Positions 44,897-59,554 of a stretch of DNA of 64,000 nucleotides are shown piece after piece (the first letter of the stretch is position 1; every line of letters starts with the position of its first letter). The position numbers were made by a program, and so were the translations under genes. The notes beneath the pieces are model-generated. The model did no database searches, was not told where the DNA came from, and saw only the letters and a program-made list of their open reading frames with translations. Source of the DNA: Photorhabdus luminescens subsp. luminescens (GTDB lineage Bacteria; Pseudomonadota; Gammaproteobacteria; Enterobacterales; Enterobacteriaceae). The DNA lies in the NCBI RefSeq assembly GCF_001083805.1, contig NZ_JXSK01000014.1:24893-88892 (forward strand), given 5' to 3'.

Positions 44897-45403
44897 TTAA
44901 GCTACTTCTTTCTGCTCGCGTAACTCGCGTAACGCAGCCAGAGTACGAACCAGTTTGCCTGCAACGGCTTCTTTCATGGTTGACATCAGGCGTGCGATTG
45001 CTTCTTCGTAAGTTGGGAGTGTCGCCAGACGGTCAATATTGGCCGCAGGAATGAACTCACCTTCAAAGGCTGCTGCTTTAATCTCGAATGCTGGATTCGC
45101 TTTAGCGAACTCTTTGAACAGACGAGCAGCGGCGCCCGGATGTTCGTTAGAGAAAGCAATCAAGGTTGGACCAATAAACGCTTCTTTCAGGCACTCATAA
45201 GCAGTACCTTCAACAGCACGGCGGATCAGTGTGTTACGCACAACACGGATGTAAACGCCAGCTTCGCGACCTGCTTTACGCAGTTCAGTCATTTTATCTA
45301 CGGCAACGCCGCGGGAATCCGCAACAACCGCAGACAGCGCGCCTTTGGCTACTTCGCTAACTTCAGCAACAATCGCTTGTTTGTCTTGAAGATTTAGTGC
45401 CAT
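44897..45403 (-). CDS. rplJ: Ribosomal protein L10
   Basis: 168 residues with the typical [15 protein letters not shown] start, the rRNA-binding N-terminal domain and the C-terminal helix that carries L7/L12 dimers. In E. coli the L10-L12 complex represses its own mRNA at the leader upstream. Followed by rplL after 63 bases. Confidence 0.98.
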   Translation of the reverse strand: MALNLQDKQAIVAEVSEVAKGALSAVVADSRGVAVDKMTELRKAGREAGVYIRVVRNTLIRRAVEGTAYECLKEAFIGPTLIAFSNEHPGAAARLFKEFAKANPAFEIKAAAFEGEFIPAANIDRLATLPTYEEAIARLMSTMKEAVAGKLVRTLAALRELREQKEVA

Positions 45404-45710
45404 TAGCTTCTTGCTCCTGGATTAACCGGGAAAAACCCGGAACTCACATCACTCATAACACTAAAAGTGCCTGAGCTCTAAAACACGGTGAGCAGAATCC
45501 AGCAATGAATGTCATTTGGCTCTGTCACCGTCTACGCAGGGATATTAAGTAATTACTTACACCTGCGGTCTTGGACGGGGCTTGGATTAGGCCAAGCTCC
45601 AACCGAAAATTTTTTATTTAGCTAATAAAAAACTTACTAGCCAAATACAAGGCGCCAAATTTTAGACAAATCTGACGCCAAGGTAAAGCGATAATCACAT
45701 TCAGCTCAAA
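45404..45710 (-). promoter_or_regulatory. rplJ leader region
   Basis: A 307-base gap between rplA and rplJ with no gene. In E. coli this is the L10 promoter and leader bound by L10-L12 for translational autoregulation. Length and position match; individual structural elements were not verified by folding. Confidence 0.55.
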
Positions 45711-46877
<1,167 letters not shown>

Positions 46878-47004
46878 TTATTTAAAAGGCTCCCCTGCTA
46901 TTTCAGCCCCGCCTGATTCAGGCCAGACTACTAAAAAACAAAAGGCGCGAAATTGTATGTTAATTTCTCACCTATTGCAAGCCAGCAAAAAATATGCTCG
47001 GAAA

Positions 47005-47550
47005 TTACGCCTTTTCTACCTGGCTGAAATCCAACTCAACCGGTGTCGCACGACCAAAGATAGAAACTGAAACTTTCAGGCGGCTCTTCTCGTAATCGAC
47101 TTCTTCCACAACACCATTGAAGTCTGCGAATGGACCATCGCTGACCCGAACCATTTCGCCTGGTTCGAACAATGTTTTTGGCCGTGGTTTATCACCAACC
47201 TGCTGAAGGCGATTCATAATCGCATCAACTTCTTTATCACTGATTGGTGCTGGACGGTCAGATGTGCCACCGATAAAACCCATGACGCGTGGTACGCTGC
47301 GAACGAGATGCCATGTTGCATCGTTCATGATCATTTGTACCAGCACATATCCAGGGAAAAATTTGCGTTCACTTTTGCGGCGCTGGCCGCTACGAATCTC
47401 AACAACTTCCTCTGTTGGCACCATCACTTCGCCAAAAGAATCTTCCATATCATGCAATTTGATATGTTCACGTAAAGATTGTGCGACACGACCTTCAAAC
47501 CCGGAAAATGCCTGTATAACATACCAACGTTTTTTTGGGGAATCTGACAT
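47005..47550 (-). CDS. nusG: NusG, transcription elongation factor
   Basis: 181 residues, as in E. coli. The NGN domain ([19 protein letters not shown]) binds RNA polymerase, and the C-terminal KOW domain ([22 protein letters not shown]) binds Rho or S10. The gene starts 1 base after secE. Confidence 0.98.
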   Translation of the reverse strand: MSDSPKKRWYVIQAFSGFEGRVAQSLREHIKLHDMEDSFGEVMVPTEEVVEIRSGQRRKSERKFFPGYVLVQMIMNDATWHLVRSVPRVMGFIGGTSDRPAPISDKEVDAIMNRLQQVGDKPRPKTLFEPGEMVRVSDGPFADFNGVVEEVDYEKSRLKVSVSIFGRATPVELDFSQVEKA

Positions 47551-47551
47551 C

Positions 47552-47935
47552 TTAGAACCTCAGGCCTGTAATAAATGAAACTAAACGCACCAGGATACCG
47601 TCAAGACCCCATAGGATCAAAGACATCAATGCAGTGACTGCCGCAACAATCAAAGTTGTATGCAGCGCTTCCTGGCGAGTCGGCCAAATGACTTTACGCA
47701 TTTCAATGCGGGCTTCTCGGGCGAAGGCCAGTGTGGTTTTACCTTTCGCAGTCCAGAGCGCAGCCGCTCCCGCAAGAGCAACAATAACAACAACTGCCAT
47801 CGCGCGTAGAGGAAGGCTATACTCCCGATAAAGGTAGTTTCCAACGATAGCAACCGTTAATAAGGCTGCCACTAATAGCCATTTCATTACCTCAAGACTA
47901 CGCCTGCTTTCTTGAGCATCGCTATTCGCACTCAT
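47552..47935 (-). CDS. secE: SecE, protein translocase subunit
   Basis: 127 residues with three hydrophobic segments as in E. coli SecE, and the conserved amphipathic stretch [17 protein letters not shown] before the third segment, which clamps SecY. It works in the SecYEG channel of the inner membrane. It is the first gene after tuf on this strand. Confidence 0.98.
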   Translation of the reverse strand: MSANSDAQESRRSLEVMKWLLVAALLTVAIVGNYLYREYSLPLRAMAVVVIVALAGAAALWTAKGKTTLAFAREARIEMRKVIWPTRQEALHTTLIVAAVTALMSLILWGLDGILVRLVSFITGLRF

Positions 47936-48057
47936 AAACCAACCTGTAACTATGATTTAAATAGATAGCCAGCTTGCCTCGCAAGAGCAAAACAAATCAG
48001 ACCGAACCAAAAAATTTGAGTGATTGTATCTGACTTGGCGCCATAATTCAGTATGAC

Positions 48058-48085
48058 ATTGTATATCTGAGAGAGATATAGCCAA
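48058..48085 (-). promoter_or_regulatory. Possible secE-nusG promoter
   Basis: On the minus strand TTGGCT and TACAAT are separated by 16 bases, between the tuf terminator and secE. The match is moderate and other placements are possible. Confidence 0.3.
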
Positions 48086-48163
48086 TTCGTTGCATCAGAG
48101 CCTATCTCACCAATAATTAAAAACAACTATTGATGAGATAGGTTCTTATTAAGACAACGTACA

Positions 48164-48189
48164 AAAAGGGCATCGGTTGATGCCCTTTT
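48164..48189 (-). terminator. tuf terminator
   Basis: Perfect 11-bp stem (AAAAGGGCATC, GGTT loop, GATGCCCTTTT) starting 21 bases after the tuf stop, with a T-run on the minus strand. It separates the str operon from secE. Confidence 0.85.
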
Positions 48190-48209
48190 AGTGTAATCAC
48201 ATCAAAAAA

Positions 48210-51574
<3,365 letters not shown>

Positions 51575-51655
51575 TTGATTCCTCTATATCCTAGGACGTT
51601 CAATGTAAATCTGGGTGGCAGAGCAGCCACCCAGGGCATCATCACTACGATGGAA

Positions 51656-52183
<528 letters not shown>

Positions 52184-52223
52184 TTAAGGTAAATAATGTT
52201 TGGCCTTACTTAACGGAGTACCA

Positions 52224-52711
<488 letters not shown>

Positions 52712-52733
52712 GAAATATACAGGTTTTTCTCAA

Positions 52734-53021
52734 CTACCAAGCGAATTGTTGATGGTGTTTTACCGTCAGGTTAACAAAGTCAGTATAGTCGATCACTTGC
52801 ACTTTGTCTGAAATCTGTTCGTTCAATCCCCGCGCTTCAATATCCTCTTTCAGCGCATATAAGGCAACACCACAACTAATCAGAGTCGGCAGATAGCAAT
52901 TACCTTCAATTCCTGCCAGTACGCCATCCTGAATAAACAGGATGTCATCACCACGGGCAAGTAGCTTGAATATCGCATTGAAATCACATTGATAAGGCGA
53001 TCGGCCAACAGTATATAGCAT
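52734..53021 (-). CDS. tusB: TusB, sulfur relay subunit for tRNA 2-thiouridine
   Basis: I choose the ATG at 53021 (MLYTVGRSPYQCDF; AGGAAGGA upstream), giving 95 residues, the E. coli length; the frame extends 8 codons further. The C-terminus IDYTDFVNLTVKHHQQFAW matches E. coli closely. It is part of the TusBCD complex that passes sulfur from TusA to TusE and MnmA for wobble uridine thiolation. Gene order tusD-tusC-tusB-rpsL is as in E. coli. Confidence 0.95.
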   Translation of the reverse strand: MLYTVGRSPYQCDFNAIFKLLARGDDILFIQDGVLAGIEGNCYLPTLISCGVALYALKEDIEARGLNEQISDKVQVIDYTDFVNLTVKHHQQFAW

Positions 53022-53041
53022 ATTATTGTCCTTCCTATAGC

Positions 53042-53401
53042 TCAAAATGTCAGCACAACATCATAGTCAACCAGCTTCTCACGGATTGTTTCTGCGGGTA
53101 TCACTTCCGTATCCAGAACAAAACGATTGATTGAGCTTAACCCACGCATTACAAGGTCTTCCTGGCACAAATAGCACTCGTCAATATCGTACAAAGGCAA
53201 CACCTTGAAAGTAGCGATATAGTTTCTGGCGAGAATTCTGTCAGGCTGCTGATCCGGTAGTAGTTGGAATACGCCGTCAGAAATAAAAAATACACCTATC
53301 TTTTCTGTTAATGCCGAAGTTGCCAGCAATGCATCTAAACCTTCCCTACCCCCTGCATCGCCATGAGGCGCTTTAGTGAAGACAAAAGCAATTTTTTTCA
53401 T
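53042..53401 (-). CDS. tusC: TusC, sulfur relay subunit
   Basis: 119 residues starting [27 protein letters not shown], typical of the DsrE/F-like TusC. It is a structural member of the TusBCD hexamer. Lies between tusD and tusB with short gaps. Confidence 0.95.
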   Translation of the reverse strand: MKKIAFVFTKAPHGDAGGREGLDALLATSALTEKIGVFFISDGVFQLLPDQQPDRILARNYIATFKVLPLYDIDECYLCQEDLVMRGLSSINRFVLDTEVIPAETIREKLVDYDVVLTF

Positions 53402-53410
53402 TTTTGCCTC

Positions 53411-53806
53411 TCAGAATTGCACCACACGGTCGCAAGTCAACATAGCCTCAGCCAGCGTTCCCAATCCACTTAATTCAAATCCTTCAGCCAGATTTGCTAC
53501 CGGTAAATTCAGCTCACTTGCCTGCTGAGCATCAAGCACGCCACGGCGAAGAGCAGCGGCAATACAAATGTGCATACTAAACCGGCGCTCCGCCGCCATC
53601 ATCTGCCATGCGCTAACCAAGTTAAACTCATCACTGGCAGGCGCAGTCAATTGATTGCCGTTATAAACCCCTTCCCGATAAAAAAATACGGTATTAAGTT
53701 TATGCCCCATCGTAATTAAGGCTTGCGCGAATTGGTAAGCGCTGCTGGCTTGTTGGGCGCCATAAGCTGGCCCCGTGACCAGCAGACAATAAGACAACGA
53801 AGACAT
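53411..53806 (-). CDS. tusD: TusD, sulfur-carrying subunit of the relay
   Basis: 131 residues. The sulfur-accepting cysteine is visible at about residue 81 in [13 protein letters not shown], the place of the E. coli active cysteine. The ATG overlaps the yheO stop (TAATG), so the two are coupled. Confidence 0.95.
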   Translation of the reverse strand: MSSLSYCLLVTGPAYGAQQASSAYQFAQALITMGHKLNTVFFYREGVYNGNQLTAPASDEFNLVSAWQMMAAERRFSMHICIAAALRRGVLDAQQASELNLPVANLAEGFELSGLGTLAEAMLTCDRVVQF

Positions 53807-54528
53807 TACCGCTCAGGCCCTAAACATTCACCATTTTTAAACTGGCGAATATAGAGATAAACAGTATGTTTAGAAATATTTAAACGCTCAGCAACCTGAT
53901 TGATTGCATCTTTAATATCAAAAATGCCTTTCTCATAGAGATTCAGAACCACCTGCCTGTTCTTAGCATTATTGGATACACTGCGATCAATATTGACTTC
54001 CTCGATAGTATATTCCAGCGTTTGCGCGACCAAATCATCCACGGATGAAGCAAAATTTACATTTGGGGCGACATCATGTGTTTCCTCTGGAATAAATGTC
54101 TGAATAATTTCAGAGAAAGGGACATCAAGATTCATATTAATGCACAGAAGACCGATCACGCGGCGGTTCCGGTTGCGGATCGCAATCGTGACTGACTTCA
54201 TCAATGAACCGCTTTTCGCCCGGGTAAAATAGGCCTTAGATGCACTACAATCTTCGTCTGTGATGTCATGCAACATACGCAGAGCAAGATCAGTAATAGG
54301 GGAACCTATTTTACGACCTGTATGTTCTCCGTTGGCTATTCTGACGGCTGAACATTTAAGATCTTCCAATGAGTGAAGGACAATCTCGCAATGCCCACCA
54401 ATCAGCATAGCCAAGCCATCAACTGCGGCTTCATAAGATTTTAAAATTTCGTGGTCCGTTTCAGTAAACGGCTGGTTTTCCAGTAGATCGACATCACTGA
54501 TATCACTAGATAATAACGGGTTAGACAT
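53806..54528 (-). CDS. yheO: YheO-family transcriptional regulator
   Basis: A 240-residue protein with an N-terminal PAS-like YheO domain (residues about 20-130, including [16 protein letters not shown]) and a C-terminal helix-turn-helix ([22 protein letters not shown]). The Pseudomonas relative DauR senses D-arginine catabolism; the ligand here is unknown. It is first in a unit with tusDCB, as in E. coli. Three short direct repeats sit just upstream of its start. Confidence 0.9.
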   Translation of the reverse strand: MSNPLLSSDISDVDLLENQPFTETDHEILKSYEAAVDGLAMLIGGHCEIVLHSLEDLKCSAVRIANGEHTGRKIGSPITDLALRMLHDITDEDCSASKAYFTRAKSGSLMKSVTIAIRNRNRRVIGLLCINMNLDVPFSEIIQTFIPEETHDVAPNVNFASSVDDLVAQTLEYTIEEVNIDRSVSNNAKNRQVVLNLYEKGIFDIKDAINQVAERLNISKHTVYLYIRQFKNGECLGPER

Positions 54529-54553
54529 TCAATACACCATCCTTCAAACGCAG

Positions 54554-54601
54554 ACAACGTCTTGTTAAAAATACAACGTGGTCTTGCTAAAAACACAACG
54601 T
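54554..54601. repeat. Three short direct repeats upstream of yheO
   Basis: ACAACGT occurs at 54554, 54573 and 54595. The spacers between the copies are similar to each other (CTTGTTAAAAAT and GGTCTTGCTAAAAAC). They are 26-73 bases from the yheO start and may be a binding array, possibly for YheO itself. Confidence 0.5.
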
Positions 54602-54765
54602 GATAAACCTATAAAAATTTCTTGTGAAAACTCAATTTTTGCAGCTTAACAGAGATTTTAATCAAAGATCTTTACATTCACATGAAATATTGACGTTAAA
54701 ACCACATGACATCATCGTCAAGCCATTGTTACTCAGACATTTGGTCTCTATCACAGCTTTCAGTA

Positions 54766-54801
54766 ACAAAAAACCGTTGACAGAATCTCTATCAACGGTT
54801 T
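54766..54801 (-). terminator. fkpA terminator
   Basis: 10-bp stem AAACCGTTGA/TCAACGGTTT with an 11-base loop, followed on the minus strand by a T-run, 35 bases after the fkpA stop. Confidence 0.75.
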
Positions 54802-54835
54802 TATCCATATTCATCAAAGATATTTAGCGAACAGC

Positions 54836-55609
54836 TTACTTAGCTTTGGTATCCTTGGTATCCGCTTTAATATCCAACAACTCAATATCAAATACTAATG
54901 TAGAATTTGCAGGAATACCTGGCAGATCCGCTTTACCATAGGCCAGCTCTGGTGGAATAACCAGTTTAATTTTTCCACCTTTTTTCACATTCTGTAAACC
55001 TTCTGTCCAACCAGGGATAACGCTATCCAAACGAATAGAAAGCGGCTCATTACGCTTATAAGAGCTATCGAACTCTTTACCATCAATCAATGCCCCACGG
55101 TAGTTCACAACTATCGTGTCGCTTGCCGCAGGTTTCTTACCACTGCCGTCCTTCTCTATTTTATACAAAAGGCCGGTTTTGCTCTTAACGACGCCTTTTT
55201 CCTTAGCAAATTCTTCACGATATTTAGCGCCCTTAGCTTCATTCTCGCGAGCTTCTTTTTCCATCTTAGCTTCAGCGGCAGACTTCACTTTCCCTTCAAA
55301 TGCACGCAGCGTATTTTCAATTTCGCTGTCAGTCAGTTTGCTCTTGTTGTTAAAAGCATCCTGCACACCCGATAACAATTGATCTTTATCCAATGGGATA
55401 CCCAGAGATTTCTGTTCTTTCAGGGTGTTTTGCATATAACGCCCTAAAGATGCGCCCAGAGCATAAGCGTTTTGCTGATCTTCTGTTTTAAATGCGCTGT
55501 TCAATTCCGTGCTACTCTGACTATCAGCTTTAGCCGCCAACGCCTGAGGGGCGCTGAAAGCCATCGCTAATGTGGTAGCAAGCAGGGTAACTTTAAACAA
55601 TGATTTCAT
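54836..55609 (-). CDS. fkpA: FkpA, periplasmic FKBP-type peptidyl-prolyl isomerase
   Basis: I choose the ATG at 55609 (MKSLFKVTLLATTLA; GGAG 7 bases upstream), giving 257 residues. The alternative 4 codons further up is a TTG. A signal peptide ends near residue 25 (PQALAA). The N-terminal helical dimer and chaperone part is followed by an FKBP domain with KKGGKIKLVIPPELAYG. It assists folding of envelope proteins. Confidence 0.95.
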   Translation of the reverse strand: MKSLFKVTLLATTLAMAFSAPQALAAKADSQSSTELNSAFKTEDQQNAYALGASLGRYMQNTLKEQKSLGIPLDKDQLLSGVQDAFNNKSKLTDSEIENTLRAFEGKVKSAAEAKMEKEARENEAKGAKYREEFAKEKGVVKSKTGLLYKIEKDGSGKKPAASDTIVVNYRGALIDGKEFDSSYKRNEPLSIRLDSVIPGWTEGLQNVKKGGKIKLVIPPELAYGKADLPGIPANSTLVFDIELLDIKADTKDTKAK

Positions 55610-55858
55610 CTGTTTCTCCAATAGATTTGGGGGATTTTACCGTCAGCAAAAGTTATGCAATCAAGTCACTATAACTGCCTACAGGAGCACAACACAATAA
55701 TTTGCTGTTTTAGTGCCCCAAACTTATTAAGACAACATAAATGGCAAGAGGTTTCATAACAACCGCATTTCACAGAATATTCTGGGCATAGTAGGCTACT
55801 CTTAATTAATATGAAGCATTTAACACTAGCAATACAGGACTTGAAATGGGAGGAGATC

Positions 55859-56077
55859 ATGGATCTGTCAGAATTTGAGCAACGGCTTGAGCATTTGGAA
55901 AGTCGAATTGCCTTTCAAGACATAACTGTCGAAGAATTAAATCAGGTAGTGACTGAGCAGCAAATGGAGATAGCTAGATTAAAAGAGCATTTGCGGTTGA
56001 TGACAGAACGATTAAAAGCCACTCAACCCTCAATGATCGCTTCACCATCTGAGGAGACGCCTCCGCCTCATTACTAG
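55859..56077 (+). CDS. slyX: SlyX, small coiled-coil protein
   Basis: I choose the ATG at 55859 ([20 protein letters not shown]) because GGGAGGAG precedes it and E. coli SlyX also has 72 residues; the frame is open 16 codons further up. Nearly all of it is a coiled coil, ending in the conserved EETPPPHY. Function unknown. Divergent from fkpA and convergent with slyD, as in E. coli. Confidence 0.92.
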   Translation: MDLSEFEQRLEHLESRIAFQDITVEELNQVVTEQQMEIARLKEHLRLMTERLKATQPSMIASPSEETPPPHY

Positions 56078-56102
56078 AAAGACATAAAATTACAATAAAC
56101 CA

Positions 56103-56148
56103 GGGCAAGTATCGAAACTGAATATTCCAAACTTGCCCCGCTTTTTTT
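56103..56148 (+). terminator. slyX terminator
   Basis: GGGCAAGT and ACTTGCCC form an 8-bp stem around a 20-base loop, followed by CGCTTTTTTT. It lies between the convergent slyX and slyD stops. Confidence 0.75.
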
Positions 56149-56181
56149 AAATATTAAAAATGCACTATCCGCTTTAGCTTA

Positions 56182-56757
56182 TCAGTGGCAACCACCGCCG
56201 CCGCATCCGTGTCCTTCATCATGATGGTGATGATGGCCGTCGTCATGGCCGTGACCACCACAACAACCTCCCTCGCCATGCTCGTGACCATGAGCGCCAT
56301 GAACATGACCATGAGCCAATTCTTCTTCAGTCGCTTCACGAATGGCAATGACTTCAACATTGAATTTCAGATTCTGACCAGCCAGCATATGGTTACCATC
56401 AACCACAACATGCTCATCTTCAACCGCTGTAATTTCTACAGGTACTGGCCCCATATCGGTATCAGCCAGGAAACGCATGCCAACTTCTAGTTCATCAACC
56501 CCAACAAAGACATCTTTTGGCACACGCTGAACCAGATTGTCATCATACTGACCATAAGCATCATCAGCCTGCACGCTGACATCAAAATTCTCACCCGCCT
56601 CACGGCCTTCTAGCGCCTTTTCCAAACCGCTAATCAATGAACCACGGCCATGCAGATAGTCCAACGGCGCACTCGCCGGTGCCTCATCAACTAAAACACC
56701 ATCTTCTGTTCTTACTTGATAAGCCAAACTGACTACCAAGTCTTTTACTACTTTCAT
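56182..56757 (-). CDS. slyD: SlyD, FKBP-type isomerase with metal-binding tail
   Basis: 191 residues. FKBP domain with the inserted IF chaperone flap in the first 150 residues (MKVVKDLVVSLAYQVRTEDG start). The C-terminal 45 residues are packed with His, Cys and Gly (GEGGCCGGHGHDDGHHHHHD region), which bind nickel and help hydrogenase maturation in E. coli. The ATG follows GGAGAT. Confidence 0.96.
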   Translation of the reverse strand: MKVVKDLVVSLAYQVRTEDGVLVDEAPASAPLDYLHGRGSLISGLEKALEGREAGENFDVSVQADDAYGQYDDNLVQRVPKDVFVGVDELEVGMRFLADTDMGPVPVEITAVEDEHVVVDGNHMLAGQNLKFNVEVIAIREATEEELAHGHVHGAHGHEHGEGGCCGGHGHDDGHHHHHDEGHGCGGGGCH

Positions 56758-56845
56758 GATATCTCCTACCCGTGGGTCTAAAAATTTTTACCGATTGTAG
56801 CGGAATTTTCAGTCTCTGTACTCACTCGCGCTAATATTCACATAA

Positions 56846-57049
56846 TTATTGTGGGGTAAAAATACCAATAACCTGCTCCTGCTTTCTGACATGAGAAGCC
56901 ACTTTCTCATCAGTCTGGCGTTGTTGGCGACCGCAATGGACACATTCCACCACATCCACCTGATCTTCTTGCCACATTGCCAATGTGTCCTGAGAATGAC
57001 ATTCTGGGCAGACAGCGCCAGCAATAAATCTCTTACGACTTACTGACAT
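56846..57049 (-). CDS. yheV: YheV-family zinc-ribbon protein
   Basis: A 67-residue protein with two CxxC pairs (VCPECHSQ and VECVHCGRQ) and the YheV ending [11 protein letters not shown] small putative metal-binding protein of unknown role. Its start overlaps the end of kefB by 17 bases, matching the E. coli kefG-kefB-yheV order. Confidence 0.92.
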   Translation of the reverse strand: MSVSRKRFIAGAVCPECHSQDTLAMWQEDQVDVVECVHCGRQQRQTDEKVASHVRKQEQVIGIFTPQ

Positions 57050-58877
57050 GATTTGCTCCGCTATTATTCATGTATTCATGCTCATTCCAACCATCCGGTT
57101 GGTGACGTTCATTTAGCATTTCCCGTTCGAACAGCTCTTCCAGTTCCCGCCGCGCCTCTTTTATACGAGATATGTGCGCCACATCACCCTGTAGTTGCGG
57201 CATAAGCTCTCTCAGCATTCGCATATCTAACCGCTGGAAATGTTGTTTTGCACGATTAGCTTTATGCGGATGCATGCCCAATTCGATTAAGGTTTTACGC
57301 CCCAGTTCCAGAGCACTGGAGAAAGTCTCGCGGGTGAAATTTTTTACTCCATTTTGCAACAATTCATGCGCTTCCAGACGTCCTCTAGCCCGCGCCATGA
57401 TATGCAGATTCGGGAAATGTTTCTGGCATAAATGAACGATCATCATGGTATCTTCCGGCTCATTACAGGTGATGACTATCGCTTTGGCTTTATCCGCGCC
57501 TGCCGAACGTAGCAGCTCTAATTCAGCCGCATCGCCATAATAAACTTTATAGCCATAACGCCGCATCGTACTCACAGCGCTGACATCGCGTTCTAACACC
57601 GTTACACGGATTTTATTCACCATTAGAAGGCGACCGATTACCTGTCCGAACCGGCCAAAGCCTACTAAAATCACCTGTGGATCATCATTTTCCACAAAGG
57701 GCTGTTCATCCGTCTCTTCTTGGGCATTATAACGGCGTGCCAGAATAGCATCTATCAATTGCATGACAAGGGGCGTCGTCATCATTGATATCGTCACCAC
57801 CACCAGCAATAAAGCCATCTGCCCGCTATTGAACACATGCTGGCTCAATGCGGCAGAAAACAGAACAAAGGCAAATTCTCCCCCTTGGCTAAGTACGCCG
57901 GAAAATTGCAGGCAGGATGAACCCCGTAAGCCGGCACTCATTGCGATGAGATACAGAACGATGCCTTTCACAATCACCAAAGCCAGCACACCAAGTAATA
58001 CTTCGGACAAATGTATTAGTAGTACCCCCAAATTCAGAGACATACCGACCGAAATAAAAAACAGTCCCAGCAGTAATCCTTTAAACGGCTCTATGGATAT
58101 TTCCAGTTCATGGCGATATTCGCTATCTGCCAGCAATACCCCGGCGATAAAGGTTCCCAGCGCCATAGAAAAGCCGAGCGTTTCCATAAACAGCGCTGAG
58201 CTGAGCACCACCAGTAACGCAGCCGCAGTAAATAACTCACTGACTCCAGCTCTGACAACCAAACGAAACAAAGGACGTAGCAGATAACGGCCACCGAGCA
58301 ACATGCCAGCAAAAGCAGCAATTTTTAACGCTATTCGATACCAGTCGCTGGATGCCGTTCCGCCGGCCAACAGAGGAATCAATGCCAAAGCCGGGATCAC
58401 CGCCATATCCTGAAACAGCAAAACCGAGAATCCAAGCTGCCCGCCTTCATTGCGGTTCATGCCCTTCTCTTTCATGAGTTGCAGGGCCATTGCCGTTGAG
58501 GACATCGCCATACCGATGCCACCGATAACCGCCGCTTGCCATGAAAAATCGGTCAGATATAGCAATACAGCCAGCACACTCGCCGTGAAAATAACTTGAG
58601 CAGCACCGACACCAAAAATAGATCGCCTGAGTTGCCAGAGCTTAGAAGGGTTGAGTTCAAGGCCGATGATAAACATCAGGAAAACAATCCCCAACTCCGA
58701 GAAATGAAGAATATCATCAACATCCCGGATAAAGCTCAACCCCCACGGACCAAGGACAATCCCTGCTAACAGATAGCCCAATACTGCTCCAATCTTGCAT
58801 TTCTGTGCGATTGGCACTGCCACAACGGCAGCAAATAAAAACAATACACCGGCGCTCAATTGCGCTGAATGCTCCAT
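57033..58877 (-). CDS. kefB: KefB, glutathione-gated potassium/proton efflux antiporter
   Basis: 614 residues (E. coli 601). About twelve membrane segments of the CPA2 type in the first 385 residues, including [13 protein letters not shown] and [12 protein letters not shown], then an RCK/TrkA-N domain ([17 protein letters not shown], about 400) that binds NAD and glutathione adducts. It protects against electrophiles by acidifying the cytoplasm. It begins 3 bases after kefG. Confidence 0.97.
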   Translation of the reverse strand: MEHSAQLSAGVLFLFAAVVAVPIAQKCKIGAVLGYLLAGIVLGPWGLSFIRDVDDILHFSELGIVFLMFIIGLELNPSKLWQLRRSIFGVGAAQVIFTASVLAVLLYLTDFSWQAAVIGGIGMAMSSTAMALQLMKEKGMNRNEGGQLGFSVLLFQDMAVIPALALIPLLAGGTASSDWYRIALKIAAFAGMLLGGRYLLRPLFRLVVRAGVSELFTAAALLVVLSSALFMETLGFSMALGTFIAGVLLADSEYRHELEISIEPFKGLLLGLFFISVGMSLNLGVLLIHLSEVLLGVLALVIVKGIVLYLIAMSAGLRGSSCLQFSGVLSQGGEFAFVLFSAALSQHVFNSGQMALLLVVVTISMMTTPLVMQLIDAILARRYNAQEETDEQPFVENDDPQVILVGFGRFGQVIGRLLMVNKIRVTVLERDVSAVSTMRRYGYKVYYGDAAELELLRSAGADKAKAIVITCNEPEDTMMIVHLCQKHFPNLHIMARARGRLEAHELLQNGVKNFTRETFSSALELGRKTLIELGMHPHKANRAKQHFQRLDMRMLRELMPQLQGDVAHISRIKEARRELEELFEREMLNERHQPDGWNEHEYMNNSGANHVSKS

Positions 58878-58880
58878 AAC

Positions 58881-59432
58881 TTATAGCCCTCCTAATGACA
58901 ATGGCGATTTGAGCCATTCACGATAATCATTAGCATGGATGGCAAGAAGTTCAGGTTTTTGACGGCGAGCCCAATAAATAACAATTGGTGATAACCAATG
59001 CATACGGCACATCGCTGCGGTGAGTTCAAAAGGACGAAGGATCTCTTCCATTGGATAGAGATTATACCCATCGGCCCGGAAAGTGCTTTCTGGCTCCCCT
59101 GTAGTAATCACTGAACGCCAATATTTTCCCTGTAATGCCAACCCGCTAATACCACTGGCAAACCCCCGCGTCAGTACACGATCCATCCACTCCTTTAATA
59201 AAGCCGGACAACTGTAGGTATACAGTGGATGTTGAAAAACAATCACCTGATGCTCTCGAAGCAATTGTTGCTCATAATGAACATCAATAAAAAAATCTGG
59301 ATAAGCTCCATATAAGTCGTGAATCGTAACATGCTCTAAACCCTGCACAGGTTGTAACAAAACACGATTTGCTACTGAATCCTGTGGCTCAGGATGGGCA
59401 TACAGCAGCAGGACTTTAGGCGGCTGCAACAT
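58881..59432 (-). CDS. kefG: KefG, ancillary quinone oxidoreductase of KefB
   Basis: 183 residues of the flavodoxin-like NAD(P)H quinone oxidoreductase family. [18 protein letters not shown] opens the flavin site, with [21 protein letters not shown] and [10 protein letters not shown] further on. In E. coli it is needed for full KefB activity. First gene of the kefG-kefB-yheV unit, divergent from yheS. Confidence 0.95.
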   Translation of the reverse strand: MLQPPKVLLLYAHPEPQDSVANRVLLQPVQGLEHVTIHDLYGAYPDFFIDVHYEQQLLREHQVIVFQHPLYTYSCPALLKEWMDRVLTRGFASGISGLALQGKYWRSVITTGEPESTFRADGYNLYPMEEILRPFELTAAMCRMHWLSPIVIYWARRQKPELLAIHANDYREWLKSPLSLGGL

Positions 59433-59554
59433 CGTTCCCTCCTCAAGAACGTGTCAGGACACGTATTTTCCGTTAACATGCATACAAAGTTACAAAATTA
59501 AAACGCTTATTATCTGTTATTGCTAATTTAACATATTTTATACAAACGATACTT

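Larger units (their letters stand above)
54529..54835. other. yheO-fkpA intergenic region
   Basis: About 307 bases that hold the yheO upstream repeats (54554-54601) and the fkpA terminator (54766-54801). A plus-strand ORF at 54624-54827 has no recognisable content and is considered spurious. Confidence 0.55.

Noticed and set aside
47936..48209. Search for tRNA genes between tuf and secE
   Set aside because: The 274-base gap holds the tuf terminator and a possible promoter; no cloverleaf-like sequence with a GTTCGA-type T loop was seen.
54624..54827. 67-codon plus-strand ORF between yheO and fkpA
   Set aside because: It runs over the fkpA terminator and shows no recognisable motif.
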